Shown one piece after another: positions 33,701 through 43,476 of a stretch of 64,000 nucleotides of DNA. The notes under the pieces are model-generated. The model did no database searches and was not told the DNA's origin. It worked only from the letters and a program-made list of their open reading frames with translations. Position 1 is the stretch's first letter. Each line of letters starts with the position of its first letter. Both the position numbers and the translations under genes were made by a program. Source of the stretch: Cladophialophora immunda (lineage: Eukaryota; Ascomycota; Eurotiomycetes; Chaetothyriales; Herpotrichiellaceae); NCBI RefSeq assembly GCF_000835495.1, contig NW_015622541.1, forward strand, positions 1,860,001 to 1,924,000. The letters run 5' to 3'.

Positions 33701-33770
33701 GGACCCGTACCAGAGCCATGGTCAGTATGCCGGTGGCGGTGAGAGCGCGGGCTATTATGGAGGACGTTGA
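30748..33770 (+). CDS. het-c: HET-C family heterokaryon incompatibility protein (4 exons)
   Basis: Exons 30748-30835, 30889-31018, 31074-31250 and 31304-33770; introns 53, 55 and 53 nt; 953 aa. Splices were fixed by conserved text: HAFGAGNIASISAVEGKNWR, VYFGNWLRDYSQAMD and EEHIDNPKDYNDNED. A signal peptide (residues 1-25) precedes the HET-C domain, whose markers include SIHHGRLYTNGHGF and LHTLEDFGAHTNYVEL. Residues about 350-505 are Gln/His/Trp-rich, with the near-repeats QPQWHDQGVSQ and QPQWHEQGMTQ. The C-terminal 200 residues are Gly/His/Ser-rich with a duplicated GGLASFIPG/GGLANLIPG unit. In Neurospora, alternative het-c alleles trigger cell death after fusion of unlike strains; whether this copy does so is unknown. 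Confidence 0.93.
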
Positions 33771-33917
33771 CGAAATGATGCGGTCTGGAAGCCATGAATG
33801 AAACGTGTAGGCAGTGAGCTGTCTTGCGAGTGACACTCATCTCTCAAGAACAGTGTCCGAGTTATAGATTATCAATGAATTTGTTGATGACGCTCAGGAG
33901 AAGTAACGCCGCGAGGG

Positions 33918-34745
33918 TCACAACTTGTCAAATCTGCCGTGTCTCCCTAGACCACCAGCGAATCGAGCAGCACCTGGGATACTCTCCGCCTGCAATACCT
34001 TGACACCGTGGTCATACTCATTCCTCATTGCGTCTTCAAAGCTCTCCGCACCATATGCGGCGTAATAGCATGAATTCCGGTCAGCATTCATGCAGGCGTT
34101 AGGAAACCTCAGCAGCGACTCGGCGATCTTGGTTGCTTCTTCAAGCGCCTTGCCCTTGGGAACGACCCTGTTCGCGAGTCCCATGGTTAGAGCTTCCTGT
34201 GCAGAAACCGGTCGTCCGGTGAGAATCATGTCCAATGCCCGCCCCAAGCCAACGATAGCTTGCAAGCGGACTGTTCCGCCGTCTATCAGGGGCACACCCC
34301 AGCGCCGACAGTAGACGCCAAATATCGCGTCCTCTTCGACCACCCGCATGTCAGCCAACAGGCTTAATTCGAGCCCGCCGGCAACAGCGTGGCCCGCCAC
34401 TGCGGCAATGACGGGTTTCTTCACCTGCAACCTCGACGGACCCATTGGGCCGCAGTTGCGACCTTGGACCGGCTGCAGATGATCTCTATCCAGCGGATCC
34501 AGCGTGGCTGGATCTTGCTTGGATTGCGCCGTCAGGTCAACAAGGTCTGCGCCAGCGCAAAACGCTCCTTCTGAACCGGTCAGGATGGCGACTTTCTGCG
34601 AGACGTCCTCCTCGAAGTCCAGGAAGGCAGAGTACAGTGCGCGGGCGGTGGACGGGTTCACAGCATTGCGGCGGTGAGGGCGGGTGATTGTGATTGTCGT
34701 GATTCCAGACGGGGTGTTGGAGACGGCGATTGGTGATTGATTCAT
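33918..34745 (-). CDS. Enoyl-CoA hydratase/isomerase (crotonase) family protein
   Basis: 275 aa, single exon, ATG at 34745. Oxyanion-hole segments are GAFCAGADL (about 60-68) and AGHAVAGGLELSLLADMRV (about 116-134). The following block CRRWGVPLIDGGTVRLQAIVG is the signature of one crotonase subgroup. It has Asp where classical hydratases have the second catalytic Glu, and no Glu at the first site, so true enoyl-CoA hydration is uncertain. No clear mitochondrial presequence, and the C-terminus FDKL is not a standard peroxisomal SKL. Convergent with HET-C (147 bp between stops), divergent from the CSC1 gene. Confidence 0.88.
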   Translation of the reverse strand: MNQSPIAVSNTPSGITTITITRPHRRNAVNPSTARALYSAFLDFEEDVSQKVAILTGSEGAFCAGADLVDLTAQSKQDPATLDPLDRDHLQPVQGRNCGPMGPSRLQVKKPVIAAVAGHAVAGGLELSLLADMRVVEEDAIFGVYCRRWGVPLIDGGTVRLQAIVGLGRALDMILTGRPVSAQEALTMGLANRVVPKGKALEEATKIAESLLRFPNACMNADRNSCYYAAYGAESFEDAMRNEYDHGVKVLQAESIPGAARFAGGLGRHGRFDKL

Positions 34746-35943
34746 TATTGCTGAGAAAGGGATACTACCCAGCAGTCTTCAGATAAAGAAAGCACAATAG
34801 GGAACAAGGCGATTGGTAGCTCTTTGTGATGGTGACAATGTTGTTGTTCAGGTCGAGCTGAGTGTTGGCTTAGCCGATGCGGCCTGCAGCATGCATACCT
34901 GCAGCCTTGCGAGGTGCAGGATGCTTGGGGGTTTCTGCTTCCGAGGCTCACAAGGCTGCGGGAGACCAACTCGCCGGACTCCCAGAAGCTCAATCTTACT
35001 CGTGTTACCATCGCCAAGGACACCGAATTAGAGCGCAGAGTTCTCGTATCTGGGAAAAATGCGAGATTTGACAGTGCTCGCACAAATGTTTCATGTTTTC
35101 CCAGCTGTTGAGTTGAATTGCAGGTGTGTACGGAGTCCTTGCAGGAGCCCTGCACGGCGTCTCGCCTGTCTCGTCGCTTGTCGCTACGAAATGCTCCATC
35201 TGTCACCACTCGATCACATATGAGTTGTCTGCTGCGCCACGAGTGGGATTGCGTTGCTGCAGCTGCAGAGGCCAGGATTGAAACCTGATGGGCAACCGAC
35301 ATGGCTGTTTGGGTGTTTGCCATGCGCACCCGAAGTGGGCGCTCGGGCGCCAAACGGGCCGCCTAGACTACAGGTGGCCTAGGCGTCGCACCGCTGCTTG
35401 GACGCGGGCTGTAGCACCGGGACTGATTGGCTGTCGGGGCCCCTCGCTGCCCCTGGGGGCCTCTGTGCGTTTGGCGGTGCGCCAGCCACGACGTCACCGG
35501 TGTTTGGAGGCACCACACAGGCATGCGATCCTCACACGGTCTATCTCGATCTTGGTTCCTTGCCTTCGATCGTCAGAACACCTACTCTCCAAGCCCTTTG
35601 TCCAACTTTTTGATCTTGCTTTCCTTTATGTTGATCTTTTCTCCATTCTCCCTTTCTTACAACGACCTTCATTAATTCCCCCCTTCTCGCTTTGTCCCAG
35701 TACTTATTTCGAGCCCCTGAAAGGGCCGTCTCTTTCACCAGAATTGGGCCCAGCTTAATATCGCCAGTCACTGACGTCCACTGCAGTGCCTCCTCCCCAT
35801 TCCAAACGAGTACGCAGGTCGTCGCAAGAGAACCAGTCATGCTTCTACCAATCCTCTGACCACGCGCGTCCAATAATACAATACCTTGCCTCTCCACGCA
35901 GAAAATAAAAGGATTCCCGCAAGAGAATCAAGCATAATACAAA
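34746..35943. promoter_or_regulatory. divergent intergenic region crotonase / CSC1
   Basis: 1.2 kb. The CSC1 side (35560-35940) is TC-rich and looks like a transcribed leader. GC-rich blocks occur at 35280-35520. Short frames here lack conserved features. Confidence 0.5.
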
Positions 35944-38900
35944 ATGTCGTTGAACGATACACTAAATCTCGGGGGGAACACCACCGCAGCAGAACAGAAA
36001 AATGGGCAAAGCGCTGGTCAATTCGCTGCTTCCTTGGTCACTGCCATAGCAGTATTCGGGATCCAGATCGGATTGTTTCTCGTCATCAAGGACCGCTTCG
36101 CTAGAATATACCAGCCTCGGACATACCTTGTCCCAGAAAGAGAAAGGACCAACCCATCACCGCCAGGCTGGTGGAAGTGGATAAAGCCCGTGGCTTCTAC
36201 CTCCAACTCTGAATTCGTCCAAAAGTGTGGCCTGGACGCCTATTTCTTCCTGAGATATTTGCGTACGCTGCTCAAGATCTTTGTCCCCGCCGCCTTGGTC
36301 ATCTTGCCCGTTCTCATTCCCCTCAATCTGGTCGACGGTCGTGGGGCACAATTTGCACTCGGGAAAAACGAAAACTCAAGTAACGTCACGGGCCTGGATC
36401 AGCTTGCCTGGGGCAATGTCGCTCCTAACCACACTGGCCGATATTGGGCTCACTGGCTCTTGGCCTTGGGTTTGATTGTCTGGATATGCTATGTGTCTTT
36501 CGACGAACTACGCAACTACATCCGCATGCGGCAGGCTTACTTGACATCTCCACAACATCGTCTGCGTGCCTCTGCTACCACTGTCCTGGTGAGCTCGATC
36601 CCTCAGAAGTGGTGCACTGTCGAGGCCCTCGACGGCCTCTACGACGTTTTCCCCGGCGGGCTTAGAAACATCTGGATCAACAGAAATTTTGACGAGCTCA
36701 GTGACAAGATCAAACGGCGCGATAAGCTCGCTAAGACTCTAGAAGAAGCCGAGACCGAGCTCATCAAGAAATGTTTCAAAAAGCATGAGGAGAATGTCGC
36801 CAAAGCAGAGAAGGAGGCTGGCAAGAAACTCACTAAGGAGGAAAAGAAGCTGCGAGCTACCATTAGAAATGAAGCCGGTGATCGGGCAGCCCATGGCCAC
36901 GGCACCACAACCGGAAATCCTCATCAGATCGAGCATAACCTTCACGATGTCATTCACGGTCATCAAACTGGCTCCCCCTCGGAGTCAAGCGATGACGAGG
37001 AAGAAGAGACCTCCGAGCCTCAACGGGACCGATTCAATATCCCCATAATTGGCGGAGGCATTTCTGCGGTCACTCACGGTTTGGACAAAGTGGGCAAAGG
37101 GTTATTGGGAGGCATTCGGGGAGTCAACAAAGGAGTCAATGACACCCTCGACACCACCAATGGCTTCGTGGCGACGGATGCTGAACGAAAGGAAATGGGC
37201 CGGAGCTCTCACGATGAGGACGACGATGAAAGTGCCAGCCCTGCGACACCAAAGAACCGCAAGGCCTTTGGCCAGCCGCGAACAACAGGTGCCAAAGATG
37301 CCTCCGCAAAGAATGCGAGCTCACTTGGTGACCGAGGAAGGTCGATGGAGAAGTCACCTCGCGACCCACATCCACCACAAAGCCCAATCTCTCAAGGTAG
37401 TACAATGGGGGGTGAAAAGGCTCGACCGGAAAAGCAATTAACCAAATTCGAAAAGTTCAAAAAAACCCTTGGTCTCGGGTCGGACGAGAAGGAACCTGTG
37501 GACTACCCGTCGGCGTTTGAATGGAACTTTGAACACGACCCTGACGATGCAGTCTGGCGACGGTATTTAAGTGAAAAAGACCGTGAGACCATGAGACTAC
37601 CGATATTCGGCTGGCAATGGATGCCTTCGCTGCCTCTGATGGGCGAAAAGGTTGACACGATTCGATACTGCCGGAAGGAGGTTGCAAGGCTCAATGTCGA
37701 AATAGAGGATGATCAAGCTCATCCTGAACGGTTCCCTTTGATGAATTCCGCCTTTGTCCAGTTCAATCATCAGGTCGCAGCACACATGGCCTGTCAAGCT
37801 GTCAGCCACCACCTACCCAAGCAGATGGCTCCACGCTTGGTCGAGATCGATCCCAATGATGTCATTTGGGACAACATGTCAATTCCATGGTGGTCAGCGT
37901 ACATCAGAACTGGTGGGGTTGTTGCCATTGTGGTTGGTATGATCATCCTCTGGGCCATCCCCATCGCCTTTACGTCGGCTCTTTCACAGCTCGACACTGC
38001 TGCTAAGACGTGGACCTGGCTGCATTGGGTTCTCAAAATTCCTGCATGGATCCGGAGTGTCCTCCAGGGTGTGTTGCCAGCAACCTTGCTTGGTCTTCTG
38101 CTGTTTCTTCTCCCTCTGATCCTCCGTTTCCTGGTACGATGTCAGGGAACACCGTCTGGGATGTTGGTGGAGCTCTCGGTTCAACGCTATTACTTTTGCT
38201 TCCTGTTCGTCCAATTGTTCTTGGTTGTCTCGATCGCCTCAGCCTTGACCCAATTCTTTGCGCTTTTCACAAGCGTAGACGGCTGGACAAACGTCCCAAG
38301 TCTCCTGGGTACCAACATCCCCAAGGCCAGCAACTATTTCTTCTCATACATGCTCCTCCAAGCCTTGTCAGTGAGTGCCGGAGCACTACTACAGGTCGGC
38401 TCACTCATTGGATGGTTCATCCTTGCTCCTCTGTTTGACAACACAGCCCGAGCCAAATTCGCGCGACAGACCCAATTGCAAAACATCCAATGGGGAACGT
38501 TCTTCCCCGTGTACACGAATCTGGCTTGCATCGGTTTGATCTATTCCGTTATCTCGCCTCTGATTCTTCTTTTCAACATCGTCACCTTCTCACTATTTTG
38601 GTTCGTTTACCGGTACAACACCCTTTACGTCAACCGCTTTACTCGCGACACTGGGGGCCTCTTGTATCCCAACGCCATCAACTTCACCTTCGTGGGTGTC
38701 TATGTGATGGAGGTCGCTCTGATCGGCATGTTTTTCTTGGTCAGAGATCAGCACGGGAATGTCGCCTGCACGGGCCAAGCAATCGGGATGATTGTGGTTC
38801 TCATCCTGACCGCCGGCTATCAGTTGCTTCTAAACAATGCTTTCAGTCCGTTGTTTAGATATCTTCCTATCACTCTCGAAGATGACGCGGTTCGGCGCGA

Positions 38901-39771
38901 TGAGGAATTTGCCCGAGCAATGCAAAAGAAACATGGACTCATTGAGAATGAAAATGAAAATGAGGATCTTGAAGACCAGCTGGAGCGTAACGAGCGACAG
39001 TCGATGGAAGAAGACCGCCAACAACATGATATCGAACTTCAAGATATCGAAAAGGACAGACAGGACCGGCTTGGGAGGCAAAGGTCCCAGAAGTTGCCCG
39101 ATCTTGAGCCGTACGAGTTTCAGAATCCAGAGATTGCCATGAATTTAGACCAAGACAGCAGAGGCATTCGAATGATGAAGGCAGCAGCCCAGAAGACAGC
39201 CGACAGGACTAAAGGCCTGGTGCCACGTACTATTTCCCAAAGAGGCCAGCGCAAGTCCTGGGCCGACAGAGACAACGCCAGGAACCGACGAGCATCGAAC
39301 TTTGGTGAATGGGAGAGTCCCTCACGAAGTAGAAGTCTATCGCAGTCCGGAGGGGCGTTGAAGCATCAGAAACACCATCTGCAACAACCTAAGGATGTCT
39401 TTGATAAACTCAACAACTTTAACCCGGTGACGGGCACTGAAAAGGACGTTGAAGCACAACGCGCGGCTCGAAACCAGCTTGCTGACGCTCTCTTTGGAGG
39501 AGTCAATGACGAATTGGAGGATCTGACACCCGAAGAGCGCGATAAGCTCGTGCAGAGGGCTTTCCAGCATAGTGCGCTCCGAGCCAGAAGGCCTGTCATC
39601 TGGATCCCCCGGGATGAACTCGGTGTTAGCGACGACGAGGTGCACCGGATGGGCCGCTTCAGCAGTCATCTCTGGGTGAGCAATGTTCGACAAGGCCTCG
39701 ATTCCAAAGGCCGTTGTGTTTACAGTGGCGCGCCACCTGATTTCAGCGAGGTGGATGTGATCCAGCTCTAA
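35944..39771 (+). CDS. CSC1/OSCA/TMEM63-type calcium-permeable channel (DUF221)
   Basis: 1275 aa, single exon. Three N-terminal helices at about 29-48, 111-130 and 168-186 precede a large cytosolic loop. The loop has the conserved TVLVSSIPQKWC and GGLRNIWINRNFDEL, and further on ALVxFNHQ-like AFVQFNHQVAAH followed by PNDVIWDNMSI. A membrane block of about seven to eight helices follows (about residues 650-985), including FARQTQLQNIQWGTFFPVYTN-like family text. The tail (about 985-1275) is charged and ends in a conserved WIPRDELGVSDDE...YSGAPPDF segment. The family forms mechanically or osmotically gated cation channels. The loop carries a long disordered insert (about 310-520), His-rich at 317-340. 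Confidence 0.93.
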   Translation: MSLNDTLNLGGNTTAAEQKNGQSAGQFAASLVTAIAVFGIQIGLFLVIKDRFARIYQPRTYLVPERERTNPSPPGWWKWIKPVASTSNSEFVQKCGLDAYFFLRYLRTLLKIFVPAALVILPVLIPLNLVDGRGAQFALGKNENSSNVTGLDQLAWGNVAPNHTGRYWAHWLLALGLIVWICYVSFDELRNYIRMRQAYLTSPQHRLRASATTVLVSSIPQKWCTVEALDGLYDVFPGGLRNIWINRNFDELSDKIKRRDKLAKTLEEAETELIKKCFKKHEENVAKAEKEAGKKLTKEEKKLRATIRNEAGDRAAHGHGTTTGNPHQIEHNLHDVIHGHQTGSPSESSDDEEEETSEPQRDRFNIPIIGGGISAVTHGLDKVGKGLLGGIRGVNKGVNDTLDTTNGFVATDAERKEMGRSSHDEDDDESASPATPKNRKAFGQPRTTGAKDASAKNASSLGDRGRSMEKSPRDPHPPQSPISQGSTMGGEKARPEKQLTKFEKFKKTLGLGSDEKEPVDYPSAFEWNFEHDPDDAVWRRYLSEKDRETMRLPIFGWQWMPSLPLMGEKVDTIRYCRKEVARLNVEIEDDQAHPERFPLMNSAFVQFNHQVAAHMACQAVSHHLPKQMAPRLVEIDPNDVIWDNMSIPWWSAYIRTGGVVAIVVGMIILWAIPIAFTSALSQLDTAAKTWTWLHWVLKIPAWIRSVLQGVLPATLLGLLLFLLPLILRFLVRCQGTPSGMLVELSVQRYYFCFLFVQLFLVVSIASALTQFFALFTSVDGWTNVPSLLGTNIPKASNYFFSYMLLQALSVSAGALLQVGSLIGWFILAPLFDNTARAKFARQTQLQNIQWGTFFPVYTNLACIGLIYSVISPLILLFNIVTFSLFWFVYRYNTLYVNRFTRDTGGLLYPNAINFTFVGVYVMEVALIGMFFLVRDQHGNVACTGQAIGMIVVLILTAGYQLLLNNAFSPLFRYLPITLEDDAVRRDEEFARAMQKKHGLIENENENEDLEDQLERNERQSMEEDRQQHDIELQDIEKDRQDRLGRQRSQKLPDLEPYEFQNPEIAMNLDQDSRGIRMMKAAAQKTADRTKGLVPRTISQRGQRKSWADRDNARNRRASNFGEWESPSRSRSLSQSGGALKHQKHHLQQPKDVFDKLNNFNPVTGTEKDVEAQRAARNQLADALFGGVNDELEDLTPEERDKLVQRAFQHSALRARRPVIWIPRDELGVSDDEVHRMGRFSSHLWVSNVRQGLDSKGRCVYSGAPPDFSEVDVIQL

Positions 39772-41021
39772 ATGCTTGCATCAGGGCACTATGATGAAGT
39801 CGCCGAATGATGAAAGCAGTTGCCAACCTTAGCGAGGCGTTTTGAACCCCTGGTCAGTGGGGGCGATTTGTTACAAAGTGAGTGGGGAGGAACTGTGTGG
39901 AAAACCACGCACCGTTGATGTCCATAGAGCTCTGATGATACCATTCGAATCCCTGTAACAATATTGAGAATAAAACGTTCATGACCAGATTTCAGTGTTC
40001 CACTATCATGCCAATGAACAGTGTAAGTTTCCCCCGCCGCCGTTGAAAGCTACAAGTCGATGGAACAGAGGCAGTCTTTACTCACAACATCGACTACATT
40101 ATATTCCGGGCGCCGTTATCGCGGTCCCGCGGGTACCTCGTACTCCGTCATTGCTCAGCATATGCGCCCAATTCCGCGAACCCATGCTCTGCCTATCTGC
40201 TCCATACTGCACATACCTAAGTACCTTTATTAGTAGGGAAGGGCTTCCGCTCTGGCTTGGCACGGTTTTTGGCCAGTTCTGCTCTCACTGGCCCGGGCGC
40301 TGCGGCCCCCGCTGGGCGCCTTGTGATTGGCCATCTCGTAATTCAGCTTTCTCGGAACCAACCTAGTACTGACGACCGGCGAAGCGACGCTCGTTCAGCG
40401 GTCTACTCGTGTGTATGAGTATACATGTACGGACGGTGGACAGACGAGTAAGTACTCCGTACTCGTACATACTCAATGTCCATTAAGTCTCCCATTGGGG
40501 GCCGTTTTCTTGCGGCTGTTGTTCTGCATCTGGTGTCTCGCTCCGATGGTCGCAGGGCTAATTGATTCGCAGAGGGCCTTGGGCACACATCGGGCCTAGA
40601 ATAGCGAGTCCTTGCTGTAAAGGCTTTAGTTCGTGTGTCCTTGAATTCCAGAGCTACTGTGTACAACAAAAAATGGTATTTACTTAGTGGCTGGGTGTAT
40701 CTGCACCAGATAACCTTATTAAAGACCTTGCTAAGACCGGCGCCAGCCGACGAGCCTCACTAGCCGAATAAAGCGAGGCCTCCGACCCCAATTCCCTTTG
40801 CCCGCCTACCTGGAAATACAGGTATATCACGAGACTGCTGTCCCAGCAGTATGGACTACATGATGTTGAGGTTTCTGTACAGTTCAAGTCAGTATTGCTA
40901 CCCTTCATCGCTCTTGCCATGCCGGATCTCCGCTGCTCATATACTTTATCGTCAAGAACTATAGCATAGGTGCTATATCCACGCTGCCTCAGGTGATTCT
41001 TCTCCCTCCCCGGGCCGAGAC
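39772..41021. other. intergenic, no gene seen
   Basis: 1.25 kb between co-directional genes. AATAAA at 39969-39974 may be the CSC1 poly(A) signal. AGTACTCCGTACTCGTAC at about 40448-40466 is one of several related words in the window. Short frames only. Confidence 0.5.
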
Positions 41022-43088
41022 ATGCAAGAAAAGAATGCAGACGCCGAGCCATCGCAGCCTGAATACAATGCCCCGGGTCCTGACAGCGATGCTGCCCCAG
41101 GTAGGCCGCAGGGAGACAACGCCAATCCGACAGCAACTGAAGACAACCTACTTCTCTCGGCAGAATCCGAGCCAAAGCCGACCCAGCCAGCACCAGGTAC
41201 AAGCATAAGAGTCAGTCAGCGACCGATAGACGGCCCGTCGCCGAACGCGTCAGAGAAGGCTCAGAGCAGCGGGCAAATTCGACACATCATCAAAGCATGG
41301 AAATTCGAGCTGCTCGCCTGTGTTTTGGCAGTGGGCATGTTGTTCGCCATTTCCATGACGCTGTATCCGTTCCAAGGACGACCACTGCCCAACTGGCCTT
41401 ATGACCTGTCAATCAACGCTCTCGTCGCCATCTTCACGACTCTCTTGAAAGTCGCCCTGGGCGTCATCCTGAGCGGAGGGCTAGGTCAGCTCAAATGGGA
41501 CTGGTTGAAGAGAGGCGGCCATCTCAGCCATCTGATCAAGTACGACGAGGCCAGCCGTGACCCGTTGGGATGCCTCTTGTTCCTGTTTGCGTCCGGGGCG
41601 TCGGAGACGATTGCCATTGTCGGGGCGATCTTGGTCGTCTTGACCTTGGTCATCGACCCGTTCACCCAGCAGCTTGTCCGCTACTACGATTGCAAGATCC
41701 CGTCCAGGGATCAACCAGCTTCGGTCGTTCGCACCAGCGGCTATTTCGACTGGGGCGCCCATTTTGCCGCCGGTCAAACTGAGATCAACCCGCAGATGCT
41801 GGCTGCCGTGCAAGCGGGAATTTTCAACCCCAGCGCCATCAGCGTGGACTTCAATTGTCCATCCGGCAACTGCACTTTCTCGGACCTCTATTCAACGGTG
41901 GCCTATTGTGCAAGCTGCACAGACACCACTGGTCAACTCAATATCTCCAACAACGGCGAATTCCTGATGAGTACGCTTCCATCCGGTGCTTCTGCGTCCT
42001 TCCTGGTGAACGGATCCGGTTTCGCCGACCAGCATTGGTTCACCATGGAGGTCGACGTTGATACTTTTGATTTCGTTTTCGCAGCCCTCCCGGAGGATGC
42101 AGCAGGTTACTTTGCCCTGATCACGGACAACCCGTGTCAAACACCCTACGAAACCAGCACCTGGGCCTGCTCTGGACCGGGAGCCGCCAGTTGTGCCATA
42201 TATCCCTGTGTCAAAACCTTCAATGCGTCCATCCAGGCCGGACAATTGGCCGAGAATCTGATTTCTTCCGTCCCGTTCGGGATCACCGAGGACCAAGTCG
42301 GACCCATTAGTACCGGACAGATCGAATTGCTCATCAACATACCGTGTCTCGAACACGACCAGGTCGAAGCACTGACGGAGCTCGGCTTCAACACGACCGG
42401 ATCCCAGTGGATATCGAGCCTCCCGCCAAACGTGACGATCGACATCCTCAACGACTACAACCCGACGTACAACCCGTCCAACGCGACCTTTTCCGGCGCC
42501 ATCGTCATGACGGGCGGACACCAGAACCTGACTCTACCACCCCAATGCCTGTACGAGATCGACGTGGACAACATCGCCGGAGTGAGCCTGTACCTGCAGA
42601 GCATCTTCAGCACGTCCATCTCGCCAACAGCCAACGGGGACGCGTTCGAGGGCTCGTCCGAGGCCCTGGCCATCTTCAACAACTCGTACGTCAACTTCGA
42701 CAGTATCGCCAACGCCGTCGACAACCTGGCCGACTCCATGTCGTCGTACATGCGCCGGTCCGGGTACACCAACTACAGCCAGCCCGCGACGGGCACGACC
42801 ATGGAGACCACGACGTGTGTGGACATCCGGTGGGCGTGGCTGACGCTGCCCGCCGTGGTGACGGCGTGGGCGCTCGTGTTCTTCGCCGCCCTGCTCCTCA
42901 AGACGGAGTTGGGGACCAGAAACCTCACCCGCGGGTGGAAGTCCTCGCTCCTGCCGCTGGTCTTCCTGGAGCTGGACGGCGTCGGGCGCAGGGAACCAAA
43001 GACCGACGGCGATGTCCCCGGGATCGAGGAGATGGAGAAGAAGGCAAAGGACGTCTACGTCCGGCTCTTTCCAGCTGGGCCCGCCTAA
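41022..43088 (+). CDS. DUF3176 family multi-pass membrane protein
   Basis: 688 aa, single exon, ATG at 41022. The polar Pro/Ser/Glu-rich N-terminus (1-85) is followed by three helices: ELLACVLAVGMLFAISMTLY, SINALVAIFTTLLKVALGVI and AIVGAILVVLTLVIDPFTQQ. A large luminal or extracellular domain (about 230-590) has paired cysteines (CPSGNC, CASC, C..PYETSTWAC) and many N-x-S/T glycosylation sites. A last helix (LTLPAVVTAWALVFFAALLL) and a cytosolic tail end the protein. The KAWKFELLAC start and the KYDEASRDPLG motif match DUF3176 proteins, which are expanded in filamentous ascomycetes and have no assigned function. The GC-rich 3' half differs from the 5' half. Confidence 0.85.
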   Translation: MQEKNADAEPSQPEYNAPGPDSDAAPGRPQGDNANPTATEDNLLLSAESEPKPTQPAPGTSIRVSQRPIDGPSPNASEKAQSSGQIRHIIKAWKFELLACVLAVGMLFAISMTLYPFQGRPLPNWPYDLSINALVAIFTTLLKVALGVILSGGLGQLKWDWLKRGGHLSHLIKYDEASRDPLGCLLFLFASGASETIAIVGAILVVLTLVIDPFTQQLVRYYDCKIPSRDQPASVVRTSGYFDWGAHFAAGQTEINPQMLAAVQAGIFNPSAISVDFNCPSGNCTFSDLYSTVAYCASCTDTTGQLNISNNGEFLMSTLPSGASASFLVNGSGFADQHWFTMEVDVDTFDFVFAALPEDAAGYFALITDNPCQTPYETSTWACSGPGAASCAIYPCVKTFNASIQAGQLAENLISSVPFGITEDQVGPISTGQIELLINIPCLEHDQVEALTELGFNTTGSQWISSLPPNVTIDILNDYNPTYNPSNATFSGAIVMTGGHQNLTLPPQCLYEIDVDNIAGVSLYLQSIFSTSISPTANGDAFEGSSEALAIFNNSYVNFDSIANAVDNLADSMSSYMRRSGYTNYSQPATGTTMETTTCVDIRWAWLTLPAVVTAWALVFFAALLLKTELGTRNLTRGWKSSLLPLVFLELDGVGRREPKTDGDVPGIEEMEKKAKDVYVRLFPAGPA

Positions 43089-43476
43089 CTGCGGCGGAGA
43101 TGCGGGCATGAATGACCGGCGACAGCACTATCACGGTCCTGTTTCACGACTCAATGAAGGTGTTCTATACCCGAAAAGTGGAATTTCTGGATAGCTGCAA
43201 ACTAATTTAATTGCTGAAGACTTTATTGTTGTGGATCGTCCTGGTCGAAGAGCCCTGTCATGAGACGCCGCGAGACGGGGTTCCCTATGAGGGGGGAACA
43301 ACAGAGGTATCAACACCCGAGAATTCCTTCTAGTACAGGGCAGGTCAATGTACCGGGGGCGAAGCTGACCGATAGTGGGAAATGATCAAGAACCCAAGTT
43401 TGACTACACGCCTATAATACCCAATCCCGATGTCACTCATAACATCTTCCCAAAGCCACACAACCTTCGCCTTTCT
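43089..43476. other. convergent intergenic region
   Basis: 388 bp between the stop codons of the DUF3176 and VPS62-like genes. Nothing but likely 3' UTRs. Confidence 0.5.

Noticed and set aside
34739..34745. Peroxisomal signal on the crotonase (C-terminus FDKL at 33918)
   Set aside because: DKL is not an accepted PTS1 tripeptide in fungi, so no location is claimed.
39940..39962. ATTCGAATCCC-like string resembling a tRNA B box
   Set aside because: No matching A box, acceptor stem or anticodon arm could be folded around it.
42344..43111. 255-codon alternative + frame inside the DUF3176 gene
   Set aside because: Arg/Gly/His-rich shadow caused by the high GC of the real frame.
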